Positions 46,201-54,400 of a DNA stretch of 64,000 nucleotides are shown here, one piece after another (within the stretch, counting starts at the first letter, position 1; each line of letters begins with the position of its first letter). Position numbers and translations under genes: made by a program. This DNA comes from Nonlabens dokdonensis DSW-6. GTDB lineage: Bacteria; Bacteroidota; Bacteroidia; Flavobacteriales; Flavobacteriaceae. The notes below the pieces were generated by a model, which searched no databases, was not told the origin of the DNA, and was given only the letters and a program-made list of their open reading frames with translations. The stretch lies in assembly GCF_000332115.1 (NCBI RefSeq), contig NC_020156.1, positions 124,001 to 188,000 of the forward strand. The letters run 5' to 3'.

Positions 46201-49200
46201 AAAAAGACTTGGCTTGGTTAAATCAAAACCATGCCCCCTATCTAATAATTGGATAGACTTGATCTTTTCGTCTCTAGCTAACTGTGTCTTTAACTCACTA
46301 ATGTCATGTAACTCATACTCCAAATCACCTCGATTATATACAACTTGGACTAGCTCCTCTTCCCAATTAAATGATGTCCTCAAAATAGGGTACTTCCTTA
46401 TACAATACTCCCAAGCCTGTAGATACTTATCCACATCTAACTCATCATGGTAATCTAACAATAGCTGTACGCGATAGGCATCGTCATCTGGCTGGCTTAT
46501 TGCATGATAGATAAACCCTTGTTGCAAGCTACTGGCAGGATAAATACCTGATATACTATTTTGAGTGCTACTTGCCGCTACTTGTAAATCATCTAATAAA
46601 GACTGACTAAGATCAACTGACTCAAAATCACTAGAAGTATAAAGACTTCCTGACTCAGCTAAACTTTCCTTACAATGATCTATAATGCTTATCAAATGTC
46701 TTTTAAAGTTTTTTCCAAAGTCTTCCGTAGCTATAGTCCCTAATTTACTATCTATTCGAAAACCTAACCTCCCTTTTTGAACCCCTCCGTTGATGTTTAA
46801 GATATTATGGTCCGTATTCAGAGAATCCACTTGTGAACCACTATCCTCCGAAGTAATAACATCCCAGTCCCTTAACTCTTCCCCAACTTCAAATTGACCT
46901 AAGTAATTAAAACTGATTGGTGCCAAATCACTAAAAGCACATGTACTATTACCTGATACTGCAAACGAACCAAAGCCTATTCCCTTATTAGGAACACGAT
47001 GTAAAGTATCCTTTATAAACTGAATACTGCCCCTCAAGCTGTCCTTGAGCTCTAATTTAACAGGAAATATACTTGTAAACCAACCCAATGTATGACTATG
47101 GTCTATAGCAGGATCTATTGGCTCCCTTCCATGGCCCTCTAATGTTATCCCTTGGATATCTAATCCGTTGACATCTTTTAAAGCATATCCTAAAGCAGTT
47201 AACAATAAATCATTAATCTCTGTATAATAAGCTGTGGATATATCCTGCAATAAAATACGAGTAGTAGATTCTTCTAAATCAAAATAAAATGTACTTTGAC
47301 TGGTGCCCAAAACCAACTGACTATAATCGGGAATACCCTTGAACCTAGATTCCCAATACAAACCCTCTTCAGGGGTGTCTTTAGCATAGTTCCTTATTCT
47401 AGAAACCCATTGACGATAACTGCTGCCTTTTTGACCTAAGGAATCCCCTAAATATAGACGCTTTAAATCATCCGCTAGAATACGCCAACTAACACCATCA
47501 ACAAGCATATGATGCAAAGCAAAATAAATACGAGCACTACCATCTTCATAACCATGTAAATAACCAACCCGAAATAAAGGACCAGATTCTAAATCAAAAT
47601 CACTTTGCCATTTAGTAAGTTCTAAATGAATCGCTTCTGCACTTAATAAACTAACATCTAAAGTCTTTAACTCTGGTATTAATACCTCTGATTCATAACG
47701 CTGATTTAACTCAAATGAATCGTCTTTAAAATCATAACAGACTCGAAGCATATCATGATGAGAAACCAAAACATCTAATATTGATCCCAACTTAATCACA
47801 TCTAGTTCTGGTGTACGAACTAAAAAACTTTGATTCCAATGATTTGGAGAGACTAATAAATTAGCATTAGTACGCTCTAAAAACCATTGCTGAATCGGTA
47901 ATAAAGAAAAATCCCCTTCCAATATCCCTTGCTCTTGCTCAACCATATCGTCTAGATCCTTCGATTCTATCCTTACAATTAGCCTTGATATGCTCCTACT
48001 CTCAAAAATATCACGAACATTACAACTCAATCCTATTTGTCGAATACGACTTGATACCTGAATACTTAATATAGAATCTCCTCCTATCCTGAAAAAATCA
48101 TCCGTAATTCCTACCCGATCTAATCCTAATACTTCCTCCCATATTCTACACAAAACCTTCTCTGTTTCTGTCGTTGGAGCTACATACAAATCATCTGAAA
48201 CGGTAAATTCTGGAGCTGGTAATCCTTTCTTATCCAACTTTCCATTAATCGTCAATGGAAAACTATCCATCTTAACTAAACTACTAGGAATCATATAATC
48301 TGGTAAGGCCAAAGATAGTGACTCTAATATAGATTCCTCTGATAGAGCTACATCTGAGACGTCTAATACATAATACCCTACTAAATACTTAATTGTTCCT
48401 GTTTCTGTTTCGCGCCCTTTGGCTATAACACAACTCTGAGTGATTCCTTCAATACTCCTTAAAGCATACTCTATCTCGCCCAACTCAATGCGATACCCTC
48501 GTATCTTGACCTGATCGTCATTCCTACCTATATACTCTAAATTACCATCTGATAACCACCTAACTAAATCCCCTGTCCTATATAACCGCGTATACCCCTT
48601 CTCCCTATCTTCATCAGTAGCAAATGGATTTTCTATAAAACGCTCTTCTGTTAAATTTGGATTGTTCAAATAACCCCTTGACAAACCTGCACCCCCAATA
48701 TATAACTCGCCTATAACTCCGATAGGAACTACTTGCTTGAATTTATCTAATACGTATGCTTTTAAATCTGCTAGTGGTTTCCCTATATTCGACTGTACTG
48801 TAGTAATACTACTCTTTCTTAATTCTTTGTACGTTACATGCACTGTAGTTTCTGTTATACCGTACATATTTATTAATTTCGTAGTCATATTGTTTTCTTC
48901 ATGATAACCCCACCAAAGTTCTAGCTGTTTTACATCCAAAGCTTCTCCTCCAAAAATTATATACCTTAAATTAAATGCTAATTGATTTGAAGCGATCTCT
49001 AAAAATCTGTAAAACGCAGACGGTGTCTGATTTAGAACACTTACTTGATATTCCTTACACAAGTAAAAAAAGCTCTCCATATCTTTGACTTGCATTTTTG
49101 AAGGTACTATCAATTTTCCTGCATAAATTAAAGCTCCCCATAACTCCCATACACTAAAATCAAATACATAGGAATGGAATAATGTCCATGTATCTTGAGA

Positions 49201-49584
49201 ATTAAATTTAAATTGATTTTCAGAACTAGTGAACAGCCTCATAACATTGGAATGAAGTTGCATTACTCCTTTAGGTTTCCCTGTGGTTCCTGAGGTATAA
49301 ATTACATAAGCTAAATCTGTTGAAGTACTATACCTTGTCAAGTTTGAACTATCCTCATCCTTGTAAAAAGGAGCTGATAAATCTATATAAACAACTCTAT
49401 CCTCTGGTAAGCTAGTAGATCTATCTTTAAATACCCCGCGTTGACTCAATACCAATGCCGCCTCTGTATCCTCTAATATATAATCGATCCTATCTTGGGG
49501 ATAATCTGGGTCTATTGGTACATAAGCACCGCCTGCCTTTAAGACCCCCAAAATTCCTATGATCATCTCCAAACTCCTATCCAA
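40204..49584 (-). CDS. NRPS, downstream part of a frameshifted gene: (A)-T-E-C-A-T-C-A-T
   Basis: A 3126-codon frame that begins inside an A domain (MDRSLEMIIGILGVLKAGG), so its ATG is not a natural gene start. It continues the piece at 49577-51382 after a one-base insertion. Order: A (pocket DFWNIGMVH, threonine), T (near 500), E (555-980), D-L type C (1008-1450), A (pocket DLTKFGEVG, asparagine; 1490-1965), T, L-L type C (2075-2508), A (pocket D-A-S-S-H-G-A-V-L, unassigned; 2545-3025), T (near 3075), then a short tail ending GDIWEF. The tail looks like a linear docking motif for the TubC-type domain at the start of the next protein, 33 bp away. Predicted residues: D-Thr, Asn, X. Confidence 0.93.
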   Translation of the reverse strand: MDRSLEMIIGILGVLKAGGAYVPIDPDYPQDRIDYILEDTEAALVLSQRGVFKDRSTSLPEDRVVYIDLSAPFYKDEDSSNLTRYSTSTDLAYVIYTSGTTGKPKGVMQLHSNVMRLFTSSENQFKFNSQDTWTLFHSYVFDFSVWELWGALIYAGKLIVPSKMQVKDMESFFYLCKEYQVSVLNQTPSAFYRFLEIASNQLAFNLRYIIFGGEALDVKQLELWWGYHEENNMTTKLINMYGITETTVHVTYKELRKSSITTVQSNIGKPLADLKAYVLDKFKQVVPIGVIGELYIGGAGLSRGYLNNPNLTEERFIENPFATDEDREKGYTRLYRTGDLVRWLSDGNLEYIGRNDDQVKIRGYRIELGEIEYALRSIEGITQSCVIAKGRETETGTIKYLVGYYVLDVSDVALSEESILESLSLALPDYMIPSSLVKMDSFPLTINGKLDKKGLPAPEFTVSDDLYVAPTTETEKVLCRIWEEVLGLDRVGITDDFFRIGGDSILSIQVSSRIRQIGLSCNVRDIFESRSISRLIVRIESKDLDDMVEQEQGILEGDFSLLPIQQWFLERTNANLLVSPNHWNQSFLVRTPELDVIKLGSILDVLVSHHDMLRVCYDFKDDSFELNQRYESEVLIPELKTLDVSLLSAEAIHLELTKWQSDFDLESGPLFRVGYLHGYEDGSARIYFALHHMLVDGVSWRILADDLKRLYLGDSLGQKGSSYRQWVSRIRNYAKDTPEEGLYWESRFKGIPDYSQLVLGTSQSTFYFDLEESTTRILLQDISTAYYTEINDLLLTALGYALKDVNGLDIQGITLEGHGREPIDPAIDHSHTLGWFTSIFPVKLELKDSLRGSIQFIKDTLHRVPNKGIGFGSFAVSGNSTCAFSDLAPISFNYLGQFEVGEELRDWDVITSEDSGSQVDSLNTDHNILNINGGVQKGRLGFRIDSKLGTIATEDFGKNFKRHLISIIDHCKESLAESGSLYTSSDFESVDLSQSLLDDLQVAASSTQNSISGIYPASSLQQGFIYHAISQPDDDAYRVQLLLDYHDELDVDKYLQAWEYCIRKYPILRTSFNWEEELVQVVYNRGDLEYELHDISELKTQLARDEKIKSIQLLDRGHGFDLTKPSLFRLHIIKQSETLYTILKTDHHSIGDGWSGPALLKSLDSYYESLIVGDSIDVKEDVAYLETQEYIYTHKSVVSNYWDGILSEVEGANDINALLSNPIDLTSYRIVGNPGSNAIEIKGSVYEELKSFSQREGVTINVIVQFIWHKLLQVYSSSPHSIVGTTVSGRDLPIEGIEESVGLFINTLPLVVNWDNDNSILSQLHDIQKQITGLNSNSFADLSKLQKGEGRLFHSLFIFQNYPMPKGTSSEVSKLSTRGAIQKSDYPLNITVYEYSDVLTIELQYDGDYLTEEKANSHLVRLEDILDQVINTPDQLHSKISLLNSSEYDQVIHQWNSTDVDYPRDKTIYEMFESQVENVPDNIALVYEDKELTYNELNERSNELARHIRSSYKERTGNDLKPDTLIALCLDRSLEMIIGILGVLKAGGAYVPIDPDYPQDRIDYILEDTEAALVLSQRGVFKDRSTSLPEDRVVYIDLIEGFYQKEQPSNLPRYSRPTDLAYVIYTSGTTGKPKGVMVEQNSVINYVNNVKEVFLDDITNIDFSTNLFFDLTVTTTICSLLLSKKIFIYSGELKDTDRYIKHLVRNNIDFIKSTPSSLFSLSSGDFFNYKIAQAFIGGEKLESFQLAHILSYIDNIVDEYGPTEATVGTSYINKHAIDTKGIGKPYFNCKVYVLDKFKQVVPIGVIGELYIGGAGLSRGYLNNPNLTEERFIENPFATDEDREKGYTRLYRTGDLVRWLSDGNLEYIGRNDDQVKIRGYRIELGEIEHTLASIEGITQSCVIAKGRETETGTIKYLVGYYVLDVSDVALSEESILESLSLALPDYMIPSSLVKMDSFPLTINGKLNKKGLPAPEFTVSDDLYVAPTTETEKALCRIWEEVLGLERVGITDDFFRIGGDSILGVILSHKMSEFLDKDIQVADIFEYQTISELLLQNIEIAQIIIPKIDSNSTILSFSQERLWFVEHYEGGTNAYHIPSIFEVGDEADLGGIKYCLQQVINRHEVLRSTLIQDENNEGIQKVCDYPLAIEEVSLGLDSDYERLIKDDINSPFNLSKEYPIKVKLYKVASLGKTLLLINVHHIAGDGWSLEIFQRDFSAYYVAYLSEDLGFRLPDLEIQYKDYAVWQREYLTGSVLEEQLSYWKDKLSGYQPLNFPTDYARPTTIDYKGSSEEFTLSKGLSGKLRRLAKLRGVTMNSVLLSSINILLGKYTGQEDIVTGSVTANRHHRQTRDLIGFFVNTQVNRTRLTDSQSFESLIDFVHKDQVGAQLHQDLPFESLIDELDVVRDSSRHPIFQVMFGVQSFGGEFQVSGSSNNFLKPYDLSDSYSVEKFDLSIFIDDGGEEFVGQISYATSLFKQETIVRLIEHYIHLLDQLVSCPEESYATISLLGEKEYQQLVHQWNSTDVDYPRDKTIYEMFESQVENVPDNIALVYEDKELTYNELNERSNELARHIRSSYKERTGNDLKPDTLIALCLDRSLEMIIGILGVLKAGGAYVPIDPDYPQDRIDYILEDTEAALVLSQRGGFKDRSTSLPEDRVVYIDLSAPFYKDEDSSNLTRYSTSTDLAYVIYTSGTTGKPKGVMVEHEGVNNLCLSLIEKFNLDKDTISSQLISFSFDASVSEIYPVLLSGGRIKLMSENIEQINSFIKSDSITHLSIPAMLLEQSEYLKLNQLKSIHVGGGIASLTSFKKWSKGINLFNAYGPAESTVLSTMNLFRNGDSNTNIGKPIENTRIYVLDKFKQVVPIGVIGELYIGGAGLSRGYLNNPNLTEERFIENPFATDEDREKGYTRLYRTGDLVRWLSDGNLEYIGRNDDQVKIRGYRIELGEIEYALRSIEGITQSCVLVKARETNTGVVKYLVGYYILDEVDNYISEESILGELSKILPNYMMPKSLIGLNSFPLTINGKLDKKALPDVDFSSSDALYVAPETETEIALCSIWEEVLGLDRVGITDDFFRIGGNSILSIKLSYRMSEFLYKDIKISDIFKYKSIKALLKEIIITEAVEGDIWEF
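41038..41487 (-). other. A-domain specificity cassette C3 (pocket D-A-S-S-H-G-A-V-L)
   Basis: A 450-bp variable core between near-identical flanks, running from just after GKPKGVM to YVLDKFK. Pocket residues read against GrsA numbering (235, 236, 239, 278, 299, 301, 322, 330, 331). I know no matching code. Note YGPAES instead of the usual YGPTE. Confidence 0.75.
41488..43358 (-). repeat. 1.87-kb repeat (A N-terminal part + L-L type C domain), copy 1
   Basis: Nearly identical to 49261-51132: 1871 versus 1872 bp, where the extra base is the frameshift. Another difference seen is GGF versus GVF near the A-domain start. Confidence 0.9.
44212..44673 (-). other. A-domain specificity cassette C2 (pocket DLTKFGEVG, asparagine)
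   Basis: A 462-bp variable core. The code is one position from the known Asn code DLTKLGEVGK. The following T domain is not followed by E, so L-Asn is incorporated. Confidence 0.85.
44674..48756 (-). repeat. 4083-bp synthetase repeat unit, copy 1
   Basis: Runs from the A3 motif of one A domain to the A7 region of the previous one, so the unit reads (coding direction) A-C-terminal part, T, E, D-L type C, A-N-terminal part. Exactly the same length as 52804-56886 and one base shorter than 57349-61432. Long stretches are identical at the DNA level. Confidence 0.92.
48757..49260 (-). other. A-domain specificity cassette C1 (pocket DFWNIGMVH, threonine)
   Basis: A 504-bp variable core between near-identical flanks. 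The pocket is the standard threonine code. The E domain that follows predicts D-Thr (allo configuration depends on the substrate). Confidence 0.9.
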
Positions 49585-51132
49585 ACATAAAAGCTATCAA
49601 AGTATCGGGCTTTAAATCATTACCCGTTCTTTCCTTATAACTGCTTCGTATATGCCTGGCTAACTCATTACTACGCTCATTTAGCTCATTATAGGTTAAC
49701 TCTTTATCCTCATAAACTAAAGCTATATTATCAGGCACATTTTCTACCTGAGATTCAAACATCTCATATATCGTCTTATCCCTTGGGTAATCCACATCGG
49801 TAGAATTCCATTGATGAACAAGTTGCTGGTATTCTTTTTCTCCTAACAAACTTATGGTCGCATAAGATTCCTCTGGACAAGATACTAACTGATCTAATAA
49901 ATGAATATAATGCTCTATTAGCCTAACTATGGTTTCTTGTTTAAACAAACTCGTAGCATAACTAATCTGACCTACAAACTCTTCTCCTCCGTCATCTATA
50001 AAAATTGATAAATCAAATTTCTCTACACTATAAGAATCTGATAAATCATAAGGCTTCAAAAAATTATTTGATGACCCTGAAACTTGAAATTCTCCTCCAA
50101 AACTCTGTACTCCAAACATCACCTGAAAAATAGGATGTCGTGAAGAATCTCGAACTACATCCAATTCATCTATCAAACTCTCAAATGGTAAATCTTGATG
50201 CAATTGTGCTCCTACCTGATCCTTGTGTACAAAATCTATCAAAGATTCAAAACTCTGTGAGTCAGTTAAACGTGTACGATTCACTTGTGTATTAACAAAA
50301 AAACCAATCAAATCTCTAGTTTGTCTATGATGCCTATTCGCTGTAACACTACCTGTAACTATATCTTCTTGACCTGTATATTTACCCAATAGTATATTGA
50401 TACTACTCAACAATACACTATTCATCGTAACACCACGTAACTTCGCTAAACGACGAAGCTTGCCACTCAAACCCTTGCTCAACGTAAACTCTTCTGACGA
50501 CCCCTTATAATCTATTGTTGTTGGTCTTGCATAATCTGTTGGAAAATTCAAAGGCTGATAACCTGATAATTTATCCTTCCAATAACTTAATTGTTCTTCT
50601 AATACTGACCCCGTTAAATACTCGCGTTGCCATACAGCATAATCCTTATATTGTATCTCTAAATCTGGTAATCTAAAGCCTAAATCCTCACTCAAATAAG
50701 CTACATAATATGCTGAAAAATCACGTTGGAAAATCTCCAAAGACCAACCGTCTCCAGCTATATGATGAACATTAATTAATAAAAGTGTTTTTCCTAATGA
50801 AGCTACCTTGTATAATTTAACCTTTATTGGATATTCTTTACTTAAATTAAAAGGACTATTTATATCATCCTTTATTAATCGCTCATAGTCTGAATCTAAT
50901 CCCAAACTTACTTCTTCTATTGCTAAAGGATAATCACAAACCTTTTGAATACCCTCATTATTCTCATCCTGAATAAGCGTACTACGCAAAACCTCATGCC
51001 TATTTATAACTTGTTGTAAACAATACTTTATACCGCCTAAATCTGCTTCATCTCCAACCTCAAATATAGATGGTATATGATAAGCATTAGTGCCTCCTTC
51101 ATAGTGTTCTACAAACCATAAACGCTCCTGTG
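49261..51132 (-). repeat. 1.87-kb repeat (A N-terminal part + L-L type C domain), copy 2
   Basis: Copy of 41488-43358. It carries four A's at 49589-49592 where all other synthetase copies have three, which is the frameshift. Confidence 0.9.
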
Positions 51133-51382
51133 CATAGCTAAGAGGATAATTAGTTGAAATTTTATCTCTAAAAATTAATGTCTTTTGGAATTTTTCTTCC
51201 GAAAAAATATAATTATCCTTGAGAATTGTAATTATCTCATCCTTATTCCCTATAATGAAATTATCTACTTCTTCACTTTGAAAATTTAAAGGAGCTGAAA
51301 ATTTTATCTTTTCTTTTTCTAACCAGATCGCTCCGTTATCAAATTTTAATTTTTCAAAAAAAACATATATGTCGTTATTCAT
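49577..51382 (-). CDS. NRPS, upstream part of a frameshifted gene: dock-C-(A)
   Basis: 601 codons holding the true start of the second three-module synthetase. Residues 1-60 look like a TubC-type docking domain (NGAIWLEKEKIKFSA ... NKDEIITILKDN). Residues about 78-530 are an L-L type C domain with LSYAQERLWFVEHY and HHIAGDGWS (near 203), fitting an upstream module without E. The A domain starts at TYNELNERSNELARH, but the frame ends at DTLIAFMFG where every other copy reads DTLIALCLDRSLEM. Removing one A from the run 49589-49592 restores a 3726-codon gene spanning 40204-51382. It starts 74 bp after the preceding synthetase gene. Confidence 0.93.
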   Translation of the reverse strand: MNNDIYVFFEKLKFDNGAIWLEKEKIKFSAPLNFQSEEVDNFIIGNKDEIITILKDNYIFSEEKFQKTLIFRDKISTNYPLSYAQERLWFVEHYEGGTNAYHIPSIFEVGDEADLGGIKYCLQQVINRHEVLRSTLIQDENNEGIQKVCDYPLAIEEVSLGLDSDYERLIKDDINSPFNLSKEYPIKVKLYKVASLGKTLLLINVHHIAGDGWSLEIFQRDFSAYYVAYLSEDLGFRLPDLEIQYKDYAVWQREYLTGSVLEEQLSYWKDKLSGYQPLNFPTDYARPTTIDYKGSSEEFTLSKGLSGKLRRLAKLRGVTMNSVLLSSINILLGKYTGQEDIVTGSVTANRHHRQTRDLIGFFVNTQVNRTRLTDSQSFESLIDFVHKDQVGAQLHQDLPFESLIDELDVVRDSSRHPIFQVMFGVQSFGGEFQVSGSSNNFLKPYDLSDSYSVEKFDLSIFIDDGGEEFVGQISYATSLFKQETIVRLIEHYIHLLDQLVSCPEESYATISLLGEKEYQQLVHQWNSTDVDYPRDKTIYEMFESQVENVPDNIALVYEDKELTYNELNERSNELARHIRSSYKERTGNDLKPDTLIAFMFG

Positions 51383-51456
51383 TTTAATACTATTAAATTT
51401 GTAAGTCTGTTAACTTCTATAATTAAAAATTAATCTTAGCTAAAGAGGTTAAAATG

Positions 51457-54400
51457 CTAAAATTCCTTTATAATATTATTATTATCAACTCGAGTGATTA
51501 AGAAATTTTCTATTAACTCAGATATAGTAACATATTCAAAAATATCTGATACTTGAATATCTTTATGCGAAAACTCACTCATCCTATGAGACAGGGTAAT
51601 ACACAATATAGAATCACCACCTATTTTGAAAAAATCATCCGTAATTCCTACCCGCTCCAATCCTAATACTTCCTCCCATATTCTACACAAAGCCTTCTCT
51701 GTTTCTGTCGTTGGAGCTACATACAAATCATTAAGTGATCCAAACTCAACATCTGATAATGCTTTCTTATCCAACTTCCCATTAATTGTTAATGGAAAAT
51801 TATCCATTTTGATTAGACTGCTAGGAACCATATATTCAGGCAAAGCTTTCGATAGTTCTTCTATAATAAATTCTTCTGATAGTTCGATATCTGGTTCTTC
51901 TAAAATATAATACCCTATTAAATGCTTACTAGTATTTGAATCTTTCACACTTTCTTTCACTAAAACACAACTCCGAGTTATCCCTTCAATACTCCTTAAA
52001 GCATACTCTATCTCGCCCAACTCAATGCGATACCCTCGTATCTTGACCTGATCGTCATTCCTACCTATATACTCTAAATTACCATCTGATAACCACCTAA
52101 CTAAATCCCCTGTCCTATATAACCGCGTATACCCCTTCTCCCTATCTTCATCAGTAGCAAATGGATTTTCTATAAAACGCTCTTCTGTTAAATTTGGATT
52201 GTTCAAATAACCCCTTGACAAACCTGCACCCCCAATATATAACTCGCCTATAACTCCGATAGGAACTACTTGCTTGAATTTGTCTAATACGTAAACCCTA
52301 GTGTTGCTTATTGGTGAGCCTATAGAAACAGATTCATTATCGATTAACGAATCCTTATTAAAATCAATCTTATACAAAGTTGCATCTACGGTAAATTCAG
52401 TAGGTCCGTACGTATTTATAATTGAAATATCTTTGGAAATATTCTTATCTAAGAAATTAGATATAATACTAGGAGAGAGATTTTCTCCTCCAATATTTAT
52501 AAATTTTAATTTTGAATTTTCGTAATTATTAAAAGGTAATATTAGATGTGAAAATAAAGTAGGAGTCATTTCAAACACCTCTATTTCATTCGCTATTAAA
52601 TAATCATTAAATAGTGAAGGGTTTAATATCCGGTCCTTTGATAAAACATGTAAAGTATGACCAAATAAAATCGTATTAAATATTTGTTGAACTGAAAAAT
52701 CAAAATTATAATTTGATACTAATGCAACTTGAGGATTAACAGACAATTGAGCATATTGTTTGTTATGAAAATTTATCAAGTTATTCACCCCTTTATTCTC
52801 AACCATTACTCCTTTAGGTTTTCCTGTGGTTCCTGAGGTATAAATTACATAAATTAAATCTGTTGAAGTACTATACCTTGTCAAGTTTGAACTATCCTCA
52901 TCCTTGTAAAAAGGAGCTGATAAATCTATATAAACAACTCTACCCTCTGGTAAGCTAGTAGATCTATCTTTAAATACCCCGCGTTGACTCAATACCAATG
53001 CCGCCTCTGTATCCTCTAATATATAATCGATCCTATCTTGGGGATAATCTGGGTCTATTGGTACATAAGCACCGCCTGCCTTTAAGACCCCCAAAATTCC
53101 TATGATCATCTCCAAACTCCTATCCAAACATAAAGCTATCAAAGTATCGGGCTTTAAATCATTACCCGTTCTTTCCTTATAACTGCTTCGTATATGCCTG
53201 GCTAACTCATTACTACGCTCATTTAGCTCATTATAGGTTAACTCTTTATCCTCATAAACTAAAGCTATATTATCAGGCACATTTTCTACCTGAGATTCAA
53301 ACATCTCATATATCGTCTTATCCCTTGGGTAATCCACATCGGTAGAATTCCATTGATGAATCACCTGATCGTACTCCGATGAATTCAATAAACTTATCTT
53401 ACTATGTAACTGATCTGGTGTATTGATAACCTGATCAAGAATATCTTCTAGTCGGACTAAATGGCTATTGGCCTTCTCTTCTGTTAAATAATCACCATCA
53501 TACTGTAACTCGATCGTAAGGACATCGCTATATTCATAAACCGTAATATTCAATGGATAATCTGATTTCTGAATAGCCCCACGCGTACTAAGCTTTGAAA
53601 CTTCACTTGATGTTCCCTTGGGCATAGGGTAATTTTGGAAAATAAATAAACTATGAAATAATCGACCTTCTCCTTTTTGAAGTTTTGATAAGTCTGCAAA
53701 ACTATTCGAATTCAATCCTGTGATCTGTTTTTGAATGTCGTGCAATTGTGATAGAATGCTATTGTCATTATCCCAATTTACAACCAAAGGTAATGTGTTG
53801 ATAAACAAACCAACACTCTCTTCTATCCCTTCAATTGGTAAATCCCTACCCGATACAGTAGTCCCAACAATACTATGAGGTGAACTACTATACACTTGTA
53901 ATAATTTATGCCAGATAAACTGTACAATAACATTTATAGTAACCCCTTCTCGCTGACTAAAACTCTTTAACTCCTCATAAACTGACCCTTTAATCTCTAT
54001 TGCATTAGAACCCGGATTACCAACTATTCGATAACTTGTAAGGTCTATGGGATTACTCAATAAAGCATTTATATCATTGGCACCTTCTACTTCTGATAAG
54101 ATCCCATCCCAGTAATTAGAAACAACAGACTTATGCGTATATATATACTCTTGAGTCTCTAAATAAGCAACATCTTCTTTAACGTCTATCGAATCCCCTA
54201 CTATTAATGACTCATAATAACTATCCAAACTTTTCAACAGGGCAGGGCCACTCCAACCATCTCCAATACTATGATGATCTGTTTTTAATATCGTATATAA
54301 AGTCTCTGATTGCTTAATAATATGTAACCTAAAAAGACTTGGCTTGGTTAAATCAAAACCATGCCCCCTATCTAATAATTGGATAGACTTGATCTTTTCG

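Noticed and set aside
49577..49592. Programmed ribosomal frameshift joining the two parts of the synthetase
   Set aside because: The equivalent position in every other repeat copy has one base fewer and is read without a shift; no slippery site or downstream structure is conserved.
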